DNA of 64,000 nucleotides from Staphylococcus lloydii (GCF_015775975.1 NZ_CP064056.1:1240001-1304000), one strand, 5' to 3'. Positions 32,140-42,520 are shown, numbered from the stretch's first letter. Made by a program: numbers and translations. Notes: generated from the letters alone by a model not told the origin.

Positions 32140-32472
32140 ATGACAGAACATAACAATGCAGAATTACAAATTAATAATGAGGAAGAATTATTAACACTTT
32201 ATGACGAAGAAGGAAATGAAGTTCTTTACCGCAAAGTTTTAGAATTCTATCATCCTGAATTTAAAAAAGAATATGTCATTTTAGCTGAAGAAGGCGCAGA
32301 AGCTGATGACGACGATTTAATTGAATTAGTCCCAATGATTAATGACCCTGATGAAAACGGTGAAGGTGGTAAATTCTTACCAGTAGAAACTGACGAAGAA
32401 TGGGATATGATTGAAGAAGTTGTTAATACAGAAATGGATGACACGCACGACCATGATCACGATCATGAATAA
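32140..32472 (+). CDS. DUF1292 (UPF0473) acidic protein
   Basis: A 110-residue acidic protein of unknown function, with [23 protein letters not shown] and [16 protein letters not shown] typical of the YrzB family, and a histidine-aspartate tail (THDHDHDHE) that could bind divalent metal. AAGGAG (32125-32130) selects ATG 32140; the frame is open further upstream inside ruvX. It is the third member of the ireB-ruvX-yrzB trio. Confidence 0.88.
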   Translation: MTEHNNAELQINNEEELLTLYDEEGNEVLYRKVLEFYHPEFKKEYVILAEEGAEADDDDLIELVPMINDPDENGEGGKFLPVETDEEWDMIEEVVNTEMDDTHDHDHDHE

Positions 32473-32482
32473 TTAACACTTT

Positions 32483-32527
32483 AAAGAATAAATTCTATTA
32501 GAAAGTAATAGAATTTATTCTTTTTTT
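32483..32527 (+). terminator. Intrinsic terminator after the DUF1292 gene
   Basis: An 18-bp perfect stem (32483-32500 with 32506-32523, core AAATTCTATTA and TAATAGAATTT) with a 5-base loop and a T-run. Confidence 0.9.
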
Positions 32528-32757
32528 ATAGTTAAGTATAAAAATTAACGTAACACGGTAATTTATAGAACTAGAAAAGCAGTCATTGCCTTTTCAATCT
32601 TATCTTTCTTAACAAAATATGGTAAAATATTTAAAGTTAATTTATATTTACCGTATGTCTATAAAAAGTATAAACATAACTGTATTTTGTCATTTAAAAA
32701 TCATTATGATATACACTTTAAGAAATTGTTTAAAGATAATATAAAGGAAGTTATAAT

Positions 32758-33393
32758 TTGGAAAAAAATCAAGCTTATTTATTAAATTTACTAGACTATA
32801 ATTCTAATAATATAGAAGAATTAAGAGCATACGCAGAAGAAAATGAAGTGCCTATTGTTGATCGCATGACACTTGAAATGATTAAACAAATTATTAGAAT
32901 ACATAAACCTACTAGGATTCTTGAAATTGGTACTGCAATAGGATATAGTTCAATGCAATTTGCTGCAATTGATCCACAAATCCAAGTAACGACAATCGAA
33001 CGAAATGAACAAATGCAAGAACAAGCAATGCATAACTTTGAACACTTTAATTTCCAAAAGCAAATTCATATGATTAAAGGCGATGCATTAGAACAATTTG
33101 ATTCTATAAAAAATCAGTCTTTTGATATGATTTTTATAGATGCTGCCAAAGCGCAATCAAAGAAATTTTTTGAATTATATACCCCTTTATTAAAACATAA
33201 TGGTGTCGTTATTACAGACAACGTCTTATATCATGATTTTGTAGCTGATATTGATGTAGTTAGAAATAGAAATGTAAAACAAATGGTCAAAAAAATACAG
33301 AAATATAATGAGTGGTTAATACAAAATGATGCGTTTACTACTAATTTTTTAAATATTGATGATGGTTTAGCTATTTCAATTAAAGGAGAGTAA
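32758..33393 (+). CDS. trmR: tRNA 5-hydroxyuridine methyltransferase (O-methyltransferase family 3)
   Basis: A 211-residue SAM-dependent methyltransferase. ILEIGTAIGYSSMQFA is the SAM-binding motif and DMIFIDAAKAQSKKFFE the family-3 metal-site motif. In B. subtilis the same three-gene order, yrrM-yrrN-yrrO, encodes TrmR and the U32 proteins that make 5-hydroxyuridine and then 5-methoxyuridine at wobble position 34. Start is TTG 32758 with AAAGGAAG upstream; the next gene begins 2 bases after its stop. Confidence 0.88.
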   Translation: MEKNQAYLLNLLDYNSNNIEELRAYAEENEVPIVDRMTLEMIKQIIRIHKPTRILEIGTAIGYSSMQFAAIDPQIQVTTIERNEQMQEQAMHNFEHFNFQKQIHMIKGDALEQFDSIKNQSFDMIFIDAAKAQSKKFFELYTPLLKHNGVVITDNVLYHDFVADIDVVRNRNVKQMVKKIQKYNEWLIQNDAFTTNFLNIDDGLAISIKGE

Positions 33394-33395
33394 GT

Positions 33396-34319
33396 ATGAC
33401 TGAATTATTAGTGACACCCAAATCTGTTGCTCATATTGCAACACTCATCGAAAAAGGTGCAGATGCTTTTGTTCTTGGAGAACAAAAATTTGGGTTAAGA
33501 CTTGCCGGTGAATTTGATCGCGTTGCTTTGAAAGAAGCCGTTGAATTAATACATCAGCACGATAAAAAAGCGTACGTCGCTGTAAATGGCATTTTCCATA
33601 ATTATCATTTAAATGCGCTTGAAGATTATATTTCATATTTACATGAAATAAATGTAGATCGAATAATTTTTGGTGATCCTGCTGTAGTGATGTTCGTCAA
33701 ACAGCAAGCACATCCAATCCCATTAAACTGGGACGCAGAAACTTTAGTTACAAACTATTTCCAGTGTAATTATTGGGGCAACAAAGGTGCTAACAGAGCG
33801 GTATTAGCTAGAGAATTAAATTTAGAAGAAATATTAAATATCAAACAACATGCAAATGTAGAAATTGAAGTTCAAGTACATGGTATGACGTGTATGTTCC
33901 AATCAAAACGTATGTTATTAGGAAATTACTATACTTTCCAACAACGTCAAATGAAAATCGAACGTAATGATATATCAAATCAGTTGTTATTATATGACGA
34001 AGAACGTGATAACAAATATCCGGTGTATGAAGACTATAATGGTACGCATATTATGTCTCCAAATGATATTTGTTTAATAGAAGAATTAGATGCGCTTTTA
34101 GAAGCCGGTATAGATGCTTTTAAAATCGATGGTGTTTTACAATCAGAAGAATATATTAATGTTTGTACAGCTCAATATAGAGAAGCTATCGATTTATTTA
34201 ATGAGGACCCAGAATCTTACGAAGATGAGAAATTCATGCTCGTAGATCCGATTGAAGAAATCCAGCCAGAACATCGACCATTTGATGAAGGATTTTTATT
34301 CAAACAAACAGTATATTAA
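33396..34319 (+). CDS. trhP1: Peptidase U32 family tRNA hydroxylation protein P1
   Basis: A 307-residue TIM-barrel U32 protein, the shorter of the tandem pair (B. subtilis yrrN). ELLVTPKSVAHIATLIEKGADAF is the typical start and VEIEVQVHGMTCMFQSKRML aligns with the cysteine region of the longer partner, but most cysteines are missing, so it is probably a partner subunit. The family is named for a peptidase but acts in prephenate-dependent tRNA uridine hydroxylation. AAGGAG precedes ATG 33396. Confidence 0.83.
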   Translation: MTELLVTPKSVAHIATLIEKGADAFVLGEQKFGLRLAGEFDRVALKEAVELIHQHDKKAYVAVNGIFHNYHLNALEDYISYLHEINVDRIIFGDPAVVMFVKQQAHPIPLNWDAETLVTNYFQCNYWGNKGANRAVLARELNLEEILNIKQHANVEIEVQVHGMTCMFQSKRMLLGNYYTFQQRQMKIERNDISNQLLLYDEERDNKYPVYEDYNGTHIMSPNDICLIEELDALLEAGIDAFKIDGVLQSEEYINVCTAQYREAIDLFNEDPESYEDEKFMLVDPIEEIQPEHRPFDEGFLFKQTVY

Positions 34320-34333
34320 AGGAGGAAAATTAA

Positions 34334-35605
34334 GTGAAAATTTTAGAGAAAGCAAATACTTCTATTACTCCTAAAATAAAAAAACCTGAATTACTTGCAC
34401 CAGCTGGAAATTTAGAAAAACTAAAAATTGCAGTTCATTATGGTGCTGACGCTGTCTTTCTAGGTGGACAAGAGTACGGTTTAAGATCAAATGCCGGTAA
34501 TTTTACAATGGCTGAAATTGAAGAAGGCGTAAATTTTGCACGCAAATATGGCGCAAAAATATATGTAACAACGAATATTATTGCCCATGATGAAAACATT
34601 GAAGGATTAGATGCATATTTAAAAGACCTTGAAGCAACAGGTGCCACGGGTATCATCGTTGCCGATCCTTTAATAATAGAGACATGCAAAAGAGTTGCGC
34701 CATCACTTGAAATTCATTTATCCACTCAACAATCTTTATCAAATTATAAAGCAGTTGAATTTTGGAAAGAAGAAGGATTAGACCGTGTCGTTTTAGCCCG
34801 TGAAACAGGTGCTATGGAAATGCAAGAGATGAAAGATAAAATTGATATAGAAATTGAAGCATTTATTCACGGAGCTATGTGTATTGCATATTCAGGTCGA
34901 TGTACGCTAAGTAATCATATGACAGCCCGTGATTCCAACCGTGGAGGTTGTTGTCAAAGTTGTAGATGGGACTACGATTTACTAGCAGTTGATGACGATG
35001 GTGAATTGGATTTATTATATAATGAAAATGATGTCGTGCCATTTGCAATGAGTCCCAAAGATTTAAAATTAATTGAATCTATTCCTAACATGATGGATAT
35101 TGGTATCGATTCACTTAAGATTGAAGGTCGAATGAAGTCGATTCATTATATAGCAACAGTTGTATCTGTGTATCGTAAAGTCATCGATGCCTATGCTGTT
35201 GATCCTGAAAACTTTAAAATTAATCCGAACTGGTTAGTTGAATTAAATAAATGTGCGAACAGAGCAACTGCACCAGCATTTTTTGAAGGCACACCAGGTT
35301 ATGAAGAGCAAATGTTTGGCTCGGTAGGTGAAAAAAATCAATCGTCTTATGATTTTTGTGGTCTAGTATTAGATTATGATGACACAACTCAAATTGCGAC
35401 AATTCAACAACGTAATAAATTTGCACCAGGTGAAGAAATAGAATTTTTCGGTCCAGAAATCGATACATTTAAACAAGTTGTAGAGCATATTTATGACGAA
35501 GAAGGTAACGAATTAGATGCTGCGCGCCATCCACTTCAAATTATTCAAATTAAAGTCGATAAGCTTCTATATGCAAACAACATGATAAGAAAGGAAATTG
35601 GATAA
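34334..35605 (+). CDS. trhP2: Peptidase U32 family tRNA hydroxylation protein P2
   Basis: A 423-residue U32 protein (B. subtilis yrrO). [27 protein letters not shown] opens the barrel (about 19-45). [18 protein letters not shown] and [12 protein letters not shown] hold the cysteine set thought to carry an Fe-S cluster in the TrhP/YegQ/RlhA group. A C-terminal beta domain follows. GTG 34334 has AAAGGAGG upstream; the stop shares one base with the udk start. Confidence 0.86.
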   Translation: MKILEKANTSITPKIKKPELLAPAGNLEKLKIAVHYGADAVFLGGQEYGLRSNAGNFTMAEIEEGVNFARKYGAKIYVTTNIIAHDENIEGLDAYLKDLEATGATGIIVADPLIIETCKRVAPSLEIHLSTQQSLSNYKAVEFWKEEGLDRVVLARETGAMEMQEMKDKIDIEIEAFIHGAMCIAYSGRCTLSNHMTARDSNRGGCCQSCRWDYDLLAVDDDGELDLLYNENDVVPFAMSPKDLKLIESIPNMMDIGIDSLKIEGRMKSIHYIATVVSVYRKVIDAYAVDPENFKINPNWLVELNKCANRATAPAFFEGTPGYEEQMFGSVGEKNQSSYDFCGLVLDYDDTTQIATIQQRNKFAPGEEIEFFGPEIDTFKQVVEHIYDEEGNELDAARHPLQIIQIKVDKLLYANNMIRKEIG

Positions 35606-36228
35606 TGAAAAGTACGACCATTATAGGAATTGCTGGTGGATCAGGTTCAGGGAAAACAACGGTTACTGATGAAATTATGAAAAATTTAGAAGGACATAGT
35701 GTTGCACTTTTAGCGCAAGACTATTACTATAAAGACCAATCGCATTTATCTTTTGAAGAGCGATTAGAAACCAATTATGATCATCCTTTTGCATTTGATA
35801 ATGATTTATTAATCGCTAATTTAAATGATTTGAGAAATGATAAGGTTGTCGAAGTACCAACTTATGATTATAAGAACCATACTAGAAGCGATGAAACGAT
35901 TGCATTTGAACCAAAAGATGTTATTATCGTAGAAGGTATATTTGCACTGGAAAATAAAACATTAAGAGATTTAATGGACGTTAAAATATATGTTGATACA
36001 GATGCAGACTTAAGAATATTACGTCGTTTAATGCGCGACACTGAAGAACGTGGTCGTACAATGGAATCGGTAGTAAATCAATATCTTAATGTAGTGCGTC
36101 CAATGCACAATCAATTTATTGAACCTACTAAAAAGTATGCCGATATCATAATTCCAGAAGGTGGCAGTAATAAAGTCGCAATCGACATAATGACAACTAA
36201 AATCCAGACATTAGTAAGTAAGCAATAG
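35605..36228 (+). CDS. udk: Uridine/cytidine kinase
   Basis: A 207-residue P-loop kinase that makes UMP and CMP from salvage nucleosides. [18 protein letters not shown] is the Walker A region, [12 protein letters not shown] the nucleoside-binding part, and [10 protein letters not shown] and [21 protein letters not shown] are family motifs. It overlaps the preceding trhP2 by one base and is followed by greA. Confidence 0.96.
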   Translation: MKSTTIIGIAGGSGSGKTTVTDEIMKNLEGHSVALLAQDYYYKDQSHLSFEERLETNYDHPFAFDNDLLIANLNDLRNDKVVEVPTYDYKNHTRSDETIAFEPKDVIIVEGIFALENKTLRDLMDVKIYVDTDADLRILRRLMRDTEERGRTMESVVNQYLNVVRPMHNQFIEPTKKYADIIIPEGGSNKVAIDIMTTKIQTLVSKQ

Positions 36229-36256
36229 TAATTTTATAGTAAAGGAAGATGACATT

Positions 36257-36733
36257 ATGGAAAATCAAAAACAATATCCAATGACTCAAGAGGGTTATGA
36301 GAAATTAGAACATGAATTAGAAGAATTAAAGACTGTAAAACGACCAGAAGTTGTCGAAAAAATAAAAGTTGCTCGTTCATTCGGTGACTTATCTGAGAAC
36401 TCAGAGTACGATGCAGCTAAAGACGAACAAGGCTTTATTGAACAAGACATCCAACGTATTGAAAATATGATAAGAAATGCTCTAATCATTGAAGATACTG
36501 GTGATAATAACGTCGTACAAATCGGTAAAACTGTAACTTTCGTTGAATTACCTGGTGACGAAGAAGAAAGTTACCAAATCGTTGGTTCAGCAGAAGCTGA
36601 CGCATTTAACGGTAAAATTTCTAATGAATCTCCTATGGCGAAAAACTTAATTGGTAAAGGATTAAATGACGAAGTTCGCGTTCCTCTTCCAAATGGGGGA
36701 GAAATCAACGTTAAAATTGTTGATATTAAATAA
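36257..36733 (+). CDS. greA: Transcript cleavage factor GreA
   Basis: A 158-residue factor that rescues backtracked RNA polymerase. The N-terminal coiled coil carries the acidic tip region [19 protein letters not shown], and the C-terminal FKBP-like domain ends with the [11 protein letters not shown] strand. AAAGGAAG precedes ATG 36257. It is closed by a terminator. Confidence 0.97.
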   Translation: MENQKQYPMTQEGYEKLEHELEELKTVKRPEVVEKIKVARSFGDLSENSEYDAAKDEQGFIEQDIQRIENMIRNALIIEDTGDNNVVQIGKTVTFVELPGDEEESYQIVGSAEADAFNGKISNESPMAKNLIGKGLNDEVRVPLPNGGEINVKIVDIK

Positions 36734-36743
36734 GTTATACTTT

Positions 36744-36783
36744 AAAACCCCTTGATATCATAATGATATTAAGGGGTTTTATA
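36744..36783 (+). terminator. Intrinsic terminator after greA
   Basis: AAAACCCCTTGATATCA (36744-36760) pairs with 36764-36780 with one G-T pair, then a T-rich tail. The loop is 3 bases. Confidence 0.9.
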
Positions 36784-36937
36784 TTTTGCGTTAAAAAATG
36801 ATATACTAATTCACGAAAGTTTGATAAATTTAGTTTAGTTGGGGTAAATATAAAAGTCAGACTTTAATTTTACTTTAATAGAAATATACTAAATTAAATT
36901 ATCTGATAATTTAATTTATTTAAAGGGGAGTAATATT

Positions 36938-37672
36938 TTGGAAACCAAAATATTAAATGAACAAACAATTATATATTACTTCGAGAATGAAATTTCTCGA
37001 CCAACATTTAATAAAGTACAACATGTAGTTACATATATCGAAAAGCAACAACTTAGTGCAATTTTAGAAATTGTGCCTTCTTATCGTTCTATTATGTTAA
37101 CGATTGATACAACGGTTGACGTGCCCAAAAATGTAATTACTCAGTTAAATATTGAAGCGCTAGATTTAAATTCAATATCAACTGAAATTAAGCAAACACG
37201 CATTATAAACATACCAGTTCTCTATGGTGATGAGTATGGACCGGATTTAGTAGAAGTTGCGCAGCATAATCATTTAAGTATAGACGAAGTAGTAAACATA
37301 CATAGTTCTAATTCATATTTGATTTATCTACTTGGATTTATGCCTGGTTTTCCATTTTTAGGTGGTCTAAGTGAAAAAATACATACACCTAGAAGAAGTG
37401 AACCTAGGACTAAGATACCTGCAGGGTCTGTTGGCATTGCTAACAATCAAACAGGTCTTTATCCAAAGCAATCACCAGGAGGTTGGCAAATTATAGGTCA
37501 AACACCGATTGATGTATTTAATATCAATAGAGAGCCAATGTGTCTATATCAACCAGGTGATTACATAAAATTTTATAGTATTACGCATGAAGAATTTGAA
37601 GATTTTAAAGAACAACAACAAAATAATACATTTGATTATGAAAGGTTGGTGACGATAGAAAATGGCAATTAA
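36938..37672 (+). CDS. pxpB: 5-oxoprolinase subunit PxpB (KipI / allophanate hydrolase subunit 1 family)
   Basis: A 244-residue AHS1-fold protein. The block FMPGFPFLGGLSEKI, AGSVGIANNQTGLYP and SPGGWQIIGQTP is diagnostic. PxpB with PxpC and PxpA opens 5-oxoproline to glutamate with ATP. The same fold is one half of the carboxyltransferase domain of urea carboxylase, which matters because biotin genes follow. TTG 36938 has AAAGGGGAG upstream. Its last 11 bases overlap pxpC. Confidence 0.9.
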   Translation: METKILNEQTIIYYFENEISRPTFNKVQHVVTYIEKQQLSAILEIVPSYRSIMLTIDTTVDVPKNVITQLNIEALDLNSISTEIKQTRIINIPVLYGDEYGPDLVEVAQHNHLSIDEVVNIHSSNSYLIYLLGFMPGFPFLGGLSEKIHTPRRSEPRTKIPAGSVGIANNQTGLYPKQSPGGWQIIGQTPIDVFNINREPMCLYQPGDYIKFYSITHEEFEDFKEQQQNNTFDYERLVTIENGN

Positions 37673-38666
37673 AATTAAACAACCTGGATTATTCACTACT
37701 GTACAAGATGAAGGCCGTATCGGTTTTCAAAATTTAGGTTTTTCAATTGCAGGTGCATTAGATCAATACGCATTTAAAATTGGCCAACAACTCATTGGCA
37801 ATAATGGACCGGCTTTAGAATGTACTATTATGGGTCCGACAATCGAGTTTAAAGATAATAATACATTCGTAATTACAGGCGCACCTTTTAATGCACAACT
37901 TAACGAAATATCAGTTCCACATCAGACCGTTGTGAAAGCGAATAAAGGTGACATTTTAAAATTAAATAATGTTATAGAGGGTGCTAGATGTTACATACTA
38001 TTTGGAAAACCACTAGATATCCCAAAAGTAGCTAATAGTTATGCAACTCATACTCGTAGCCAAATTGGAGGATTTAATGGACGTACATTAAAATCAGGTG
38101 ATTACATAAATTGTATTGAAAATGAGTATCCTAATCATACATTAGGACAAAGTTTTAATGGTCAACTTAATTTAGATGAGCAAGTAACTATTCATATTGT
38201 AGAAGGACCACAAATTGATGCTTTTTCTGCATCTGCGCAAAGTGATCTTACTGCAAATACTTTTACAATTTCTGATAGTTCCGATCGCATGGGTTACCGT
38301 TTAAAAGGGCCAACTATTAGTCCTGACAGTTCTGCAGATATAATATCAGAACCAGTTGCATTAGGAAGTATTCAAGTGCCTAATGATGGTAATCCAATCA
38401 TTTTATTAAATGATAAGCAAACGGTGGGCGGTTATACAAAGATTGCAAATGTTTGCCAGGCTGATTTAAATGTTTTGGCTCAATTGAAGCCTGGTAATAA
38501 AATACAATTCAAATGGATAACTATAGAAGAAGCTACTGATAAATTAATTAAACAACAGCAAGCATTTGCAAAAACGTTAACAGCTATTAATGAAATGCCA
38601 CAATTTGAAATGAGTGAAATGAGAAATACAGCTTCAAAAATAGCAAAATTATTAAAAGGGGAATAA
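37662..38666 (+). CDS. pxpC: 5-oxoprolinase subunit PxpC (KipA / allophanate hydrolase subunit 2 family)
   Basis: A 334-residue AHS2-fold protein. QPGLFTTVQDEGRIGFQNLG, GAPFNAQL, SSDRMGYRLKGP and VALGSIQVPNDGNPIILLNDKQT are the conserved blocks. It pairs with PxpB as two halves of one active module. ATG 37662 overlaps the end of pxpB, suggesting coupled translation and fixed stoichiometry. The C-terminal tail (about 290-334) is a helical extension. Confidence 0.9.
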   Translation: MAIKIKQPGLFTTVQDEGRIGFQNLGFSIAGALDQYAFKIGQQLIGNNGPALECTIMGPTIEFKDNNTFVITGAPFNAQLNEISVPHQTVVKANKGDILKLNNVIEGARCYILFGKPLDIPKVANSYATHTRSQIGGFNGRTLKSGDYINCIENEYPNHTLGQSFNGQLNLDEQVTIHIVEGPQIDAFSASAQSDLTANTFTISDSSDRMGYRLKGPTISPDSSADIISEPVALGSIQVPNDGNPIILLNDKQTVGGYTKIANVCQADLNVLAQLKPGNKIQFKWITIEEATDKLIKQQQAFAKTLTAINEMPQFEMSEMRNTASKIAKLLKGE

Positions 38667-38668
38667 CA

Positions 38669-39115
38669 ATGAATTTAGAACAAATAGAAAAGTTAATTAC
38701 ATTAGTTAAGGACAATGAGGTTAAAAAATTTAGCTATAAGGATCATAGTAGTGAAATCGATATTGATTTTACAGAGCCACATAGTGGTGGTAATGCGGTT
38801 CAACCTTCTGCAAACGTATCTTCAACAGGGAGTGGGAATAACTCTGCTCATGATGAGGAAAGTACTGAAGCAGACAACACTAAATCAATAAATGCATCTA
38901 TGGTCGGTACATTTTTCCTACAAGATGAAAAAGAATTGACTAATCCAATTATTGAAGTTGGTTCAACGGTTAACAAAGGTGATGTAATTGGTTATATCGA
39001 AGCAATGAAAGTATTAAATGAAGTCGTAAGCGATGTTGAAGGAACGGTAAGTGAAATCGTTGTGGATCATGGTACGCAAGTGGAATATAACCAAACGCTA
39101 ATTAAAGTGGACTAA
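38669..39115 (+). CDS. Biotin carboxyl carrier protein (AccB-like, 5-oxoproline cluster)
   Basis: A 148-residue BCCP with an N-terminal segment (EQIEKLITLVKDNEVKKFSY), a Ser/Asn-rich linker and a C-terminal biotinyl domain. The biotin-accepting lysine is K114 in IEAMKVLNEV, a close match to the usual EAMK(M/L). It begins 2 bases after pxpC. The acetyl-CoA carboxylase carboxyltransferase genes are not here, so this is probably a second, dedicated BCCP. Confidence 0.88.
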   Translation: MNLEQIEKLITLVKDNEVKKFSYKDHSSEIDIDFTEPHSGGNAVQPSANVSSTGSGNNSAHDEESTEADNTKSINASMVGTFFLQDEKELTNPIIEVGSTVNKGDVIGYIEAMKVLNEVVSDVEGTVSEIVVDHGTQVEYNQTLIKVD

Positions 39116-39139
39116 GCGTAATTTAAGGGGGTTAAGTTA

Positions 39140-40495
39140 ATGGATCGATGTCTAATCGCAAACAGAGGAGAAATTGCAATACGTATTATAAGAGCTTGTC
39201 GTGAACTCAATATTGAAACGGTTGCTGTCTACGCTTTAGGAGACGAAAATAGTTTACACGTCAGCTTAGCAGATCAATCGGTTTGTATTGGCGAAGCAAA
39301 CGCTTTAGATAGTTATTTAAACCAAGATAGAATTATAAGTGCTGCAATTAATACAGGCGCAACAGCTATCCATCCTGGTTATGGTTTTTTATCAGAAAGT
39401 GCTTCTTTCGCTCGTAAAGTCGAAGAAAATGACATTTATTTTATTGGACCTACATACCGTACTATGGAAATGATGGGAGATAAAATAACAGCAAGACAAA
39501 CTGTTCATGGTGCTGACGTACCCATCATACCGGGTTCAACGGGTGCAGTAGAATCTATTGAAGAAGTAGAGGAAATTGCAAAAGATACTGGCTACCCATT
39601 AGTGTTAAAAGCAGCTAGTGGTGGAGGCGGTAAAGGTATTCGTATCGTTAAAAGTAAAGAAGAGCTTAGCAAAGCATTGAAAGAAGCAAAAAGTGAAGGC
39701 GCAAAATACTTTGATGACGATAGAGTTTATGTCGAAGCATTTATACCAGTAGCTAAGCATGTTGAAGTACAGGTTGTAGGAGACGGCAAGGACAACTTTG
39801 TTCATTTAGGTGAAAGAGATTGTTCTGTACAACGTAAAAATCAAAAGCTAATAGAAGAATCACCATGTTCTGCATTATCTGATGAAAAAAGAACGCAAAT
39901 ATGTAATGATGCCGTTAAAGTAGCGCGCGCTTCTAATTATAGAAGTGCAGGTACGATAGAATTTTTAGTTACCGAAGATGCTTATTATTTCATCGAGATG
40001 AATGCCAGAATTCAAGTAGAACACACCGTTACAGAAATGAGAGCAAATAGAGATTTATTACAAGCTCAATTATATTTAATGATGTATAATGAATTACCTT
40101 TTACTCAGGACGAAATTGCATTTGATGGGCATGTAATAGAAGCACGTATTAATGCCGAAGATCCAGAAAAAGGGTTTCAACCTTCACCTGGTAAAGTTAA
40201 AGGATTACATTTACCACATGGCTTTAATGTCAGAGTAGATTCATTACTTTATACAGGCTATATGGTTTCTCCATATTATGACTCTTTGGTAGCTAAAGTA
40301 ATCGTTAAAGCATCAAATAGACAATTAGCCATAGATAAACTTAAAGTTACTTTAGACGAAATGGTCATTGATGGATTTACGACTACAGCCGATTTCTTAT
40401 TTGCAGTATTAAATTACCCACCATATGCACATGGAGATGCAAGAGATGTGGATATTAAATTCTTAGATAGACATAACATCATTAAGGAGGCTTAA
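39140..40495 (+). CDS. Biotin carboxylase (AccC-like, 5-oxoproline cluster)
   Basis: A 451-residue ATP-grasp biotin carboxylase. [34 protein letters not shown], the glycine-rich loop [24 protein letters not shown] and [15 protein letters not shown] are all present, so it looks catalytically complete. GGGGG precedes ATG 39140. Placed between BCCP and pxpA, it likely carboxylates the BCCP encoded next to it. It could also be a spare acetyl-CoA carboxylase subunit. Confidence 0.9.
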   Translation: MDRCLIANRGEIAIRIIRACRELNIETVAVYALGDENSLHVSLADQSVCIGEANALDSYLNQDRIISAAINTGATAIHPGYGFLSESASFARKVEENDIYFIGPTYRTMEMMGDKITARQTVHGADVPIIPGSTGAVESIEEVEEIAKDTGYPLVLKAASGGGGKGIRIVKSKEELSKALKEAKSEGAKYFDDDRVYVEAFIPVAKHVEVQVVGDGKDNFVHLGERDCSVQRKNQKLIEESPCSALSDEKRTQICNDAVKVARASNYRSAGTIEFLVTEDAYYFIEMNARIQVEHTVTEMRANRDLLQAQLYLMMYNELPFTQDEIAFDGHVIEARINAEDPEKGFQPSPGKVKGLHLPHGFNVRVDSLLYTGYMVSPYYDSLVAKVIVKASNRQLAIDKLKVTLDEMVIDGFTTTADFLFAVLNYPPYAHGDARDVDIKFLDRHNIIKEA

Positions 40496-40497
40496 TC

Positions 40498-41256
40498 ATG
40501 AAAGTAGATTTAAATTGTGATTTAGGTGAATCATTTGGTAATTACAAGATAGGTAATGATGAAAACATCATACCAGTAATTACTTCGGCGAATATTGCTT
40601 GTGGATTCCATGCAGGTGATGCTCAAGTCATGAAAAATACAGTTAAGTTGGCACAAGAAAATAATATTGGTATTGGCGCTCATCCTGGCCTGCCTGATTT
40701 ACAAGGTTTTGGTAGACGTAATATGGATTTATCACCACAAGAAATTTATGATATTGTTGTATATCAACTCGGTGCAATCAATGGTTTTTGTGCGATTCAT
40801 AATGCAAAATTAAATCATGTTAAACCTCATGGCGCGCTTTATCAAATGGGCGCAAGAGATGAAGAAATTGCACATGCGATTGCACAAGCAGTCCATGACT
40901 TTGACCCTTCTTTAATATTTGTTGGTTTATCAAACACATTATTAATTTCTAAAGCGCAAGAAATTGGATTACAAACTGCATCTGAAGTTTTTGCGGATAG
41001 ACGTTATGAAGCAAATGGCCAATTAGTGAGCAGAAAAGAATCTGATGCTTTAATTACTGATACAGAAGAAGCTATTAGTCAAGTTGTTTCAATGGTTAAA
41101 AATCAGCAAGTAACCGCAAAAAATGGTGAAAAAATTTCAATACAAGCTGATACTATTTGTGTGCATGGTGATGGGGCGCATGCTTTTGAATTTGTATCAC
41201 AAATAAGAGAAAGATTATCGAAAGAAGGTATTTCTATTTCGACATTAGGAGGATAA
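40498..41256 (+). CDS. pxpA: 5-oxoprolinase subunit PxpA (LamB/YcsF family)
   Basis: A 252-residue LamB/YcsF protein with [48 protein letters not shown] and KPHGALYQ, all diagnostic. It completes the PxpABC enzyme. AAGGAGG stands before ATG 40498, 2 bases after the biotin carboxylase stop. Confidence 0.95.
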   Translation: MKVDLNCDLGESFGNYKIGNDENIIPVITSANIACGFHAGDAQVMKNTVKLAQENNIGIGAHPGLPDLQGFGRRNMDLSPQEIYDIVVYQLGAINGFCAIHNAKLNHVKPHGALYQMGARDEEIAHAIAQAVHDFDPSLIFVGLSNTLLISKAQEIGLQTASEVFADRRYEANGQLVSRKESDALITDTEEAISQVVSMVKNQQVTAKNGEKISIQADTICVHGDGAHAFEFVSQIRERLSKEGISISTLGG

Positions 41257-41260
41257 AACA

Positions 41261-42493
41261 ATGGGGAAGAAATTAGCAAAAAAAGACGGCGATTTTCAGT
41301 TCACAAAAAGCCATAAACGGCTATTATTAGGATCAGTATTTTTAATGGCTACTTCAGCGATAGGGCCAGCGTTTCTAACACAAACGGCTGTATTCACAGC
41401 ACAATTTGCTGCAAGTTTTGCTTTTGCAATACTCTTATCAATACTTATTGATATCGGTGCTCAAATTAATATTTGGCGTGTATTAGTTGTTACTGGTAAA
41501 AGAGGTCAAGAAGTAGCAAATGATATTGTTAAAGGCTTGGGTACTTTTATTTCGATATTAATTGCAATAGGTGGACTCGCTTTTAACATTGGTAATATCG
41601 CAGGTGCTGGATTGGGTTTAAATGCAATATTCGGTCTAGACGTCAAATGGGGCGCAGCTATTACGGCTGTACTATCAATCGCTATATTCATAAGTAAAAG
41701 TGGTCAAAAGATTATGGATGTCGTTTCTATGGTCTTAGGTGCTCTAATGATCGTTGTTGTTGCCTTTGTCATGTTTAAAGCAAATCCTCCATATGGAGAC
41801 GCATTAAAGCATGTGGTGATGCCAGAACATCCAATCGCGTTAGTGTTACCAATTATTACATTAGTGGGTGGAACTGTCGGCGGTTACATCACATTTGCCG
41901 GCGCCCATAGAATATTAGATTCAGGTATTCAAGGGAAATCCTTTTTACCTTTCGTAAATAAAGCTGCCATTGCAGGTATTTTAACAACTGGCGTTTTGCG
42001 TACATTATTATTCCTTGGTGTTCTAGGTGTCGTAGTTACAGGTGCCACATTAAGTTCTGACAACCCTCCTGCATCGGTGTTCGAACACGTTTTGGGACCT
42101 ATAGGGAAAAATATTTTTGGTGTAGTTTTATTTGCTGCTGCTATGTCATCAGTAATTGGATCAGCATACACAAGTTCAACATTCTTAAAAACGTTGCATA
42201 AATCATTATTTAATAAAGCTAATTTAATGGTTATTGCATTTATAGTAGTATCTACCATCATATTCTTATTTGTTGGAAAACCAGTCTCGTTATTAATTAT
42301 TGCGGGCGCATTGAACGGCTTAATTTTGCCAATCACTTTAGGTACTATTTTAATTGCTAGTAAACGTAAGTCTATCGTTGGTGACTATAAACATCCAAAT
42401 TGGATGTTATGGTTCGGTATTATAGCGGTAATTGTAACGATTGTTACAGGTATTTTCTCACTGCAAAGTTTAGGTAGTTTATTTGGTTCATAA
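41261..42493 (+). CDS. NRAMP-fold membrane transporter (YcsG-like)
   Basis: A 410-residue polytopic protein with about 11 helices, distantly of the NRAMP family. The metal motifs of true manganese/iron NRAMPs are absent: helix 1 reads SAIGPAFLTQTAVF where DPGN is expected, and the helix 6 region reads GYITFAGAHRI with no MPH. It is therefore unlikely to carry Mn or Fe. Linked to pxpA in Bacillus (ycsG beside ycsF) and ending this operon, it probably imports 5-oxoproline or a related compound. Confidence 0.82.
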   Translation: MGKKLAKKDGDFQFTKSHKRLLLGSVFLMATSAIGPAFLTQTAVFTAQFAASFAFAILLSILIDIGAQINIWRVLVVTGKRGQEVANDIVKGLGTFISILIAIGGLAFNIGNIAGAGLGLNAIFGLDVKWGAAITAVLSIAIFISKSGQKIMDVVSMVLGALMIVVVAFVMFKANPPYGDALKHVVMPEHPIALVLPIITLVGGTVGGYITFAGAHRILDSGIQGKSFLPFVNKAAIAGILTTGVLRTLLFLGVLGVVVTGATLSSDNPPASVFEHVLGPIGKNIFGVVLFAAAMSSVIGSAYTSSTFLKTLHKSLFNKANLMVIAFIVVSTIIFLFVGKPVSLLIIAGALNGLILPITLGTILIASKRKSIVGDYKHPNWMLWFGIIAVIVTIVTGIFSLQSLGSLFGS

Positions 42494-42520
42494 GTTAAAT
42501 TGCATATAACAGTCATTGTT

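Noticed and set aside
36815-36850. GTTTGA ... GGGTAA as sigma-B promoter for the pxp operon
   Set aside because: The spacer is 17 bases, too long, and one box has a mismatch; TTGATA - 18 - TAAATA is an equally weak alternative, so no call was made.
41929-42336. 135-codon reverse frame
   Set aside because: It is antisense to the NRAMP-fold transporter; such frames are common opposite membrane proteins in AT-rich DNA.
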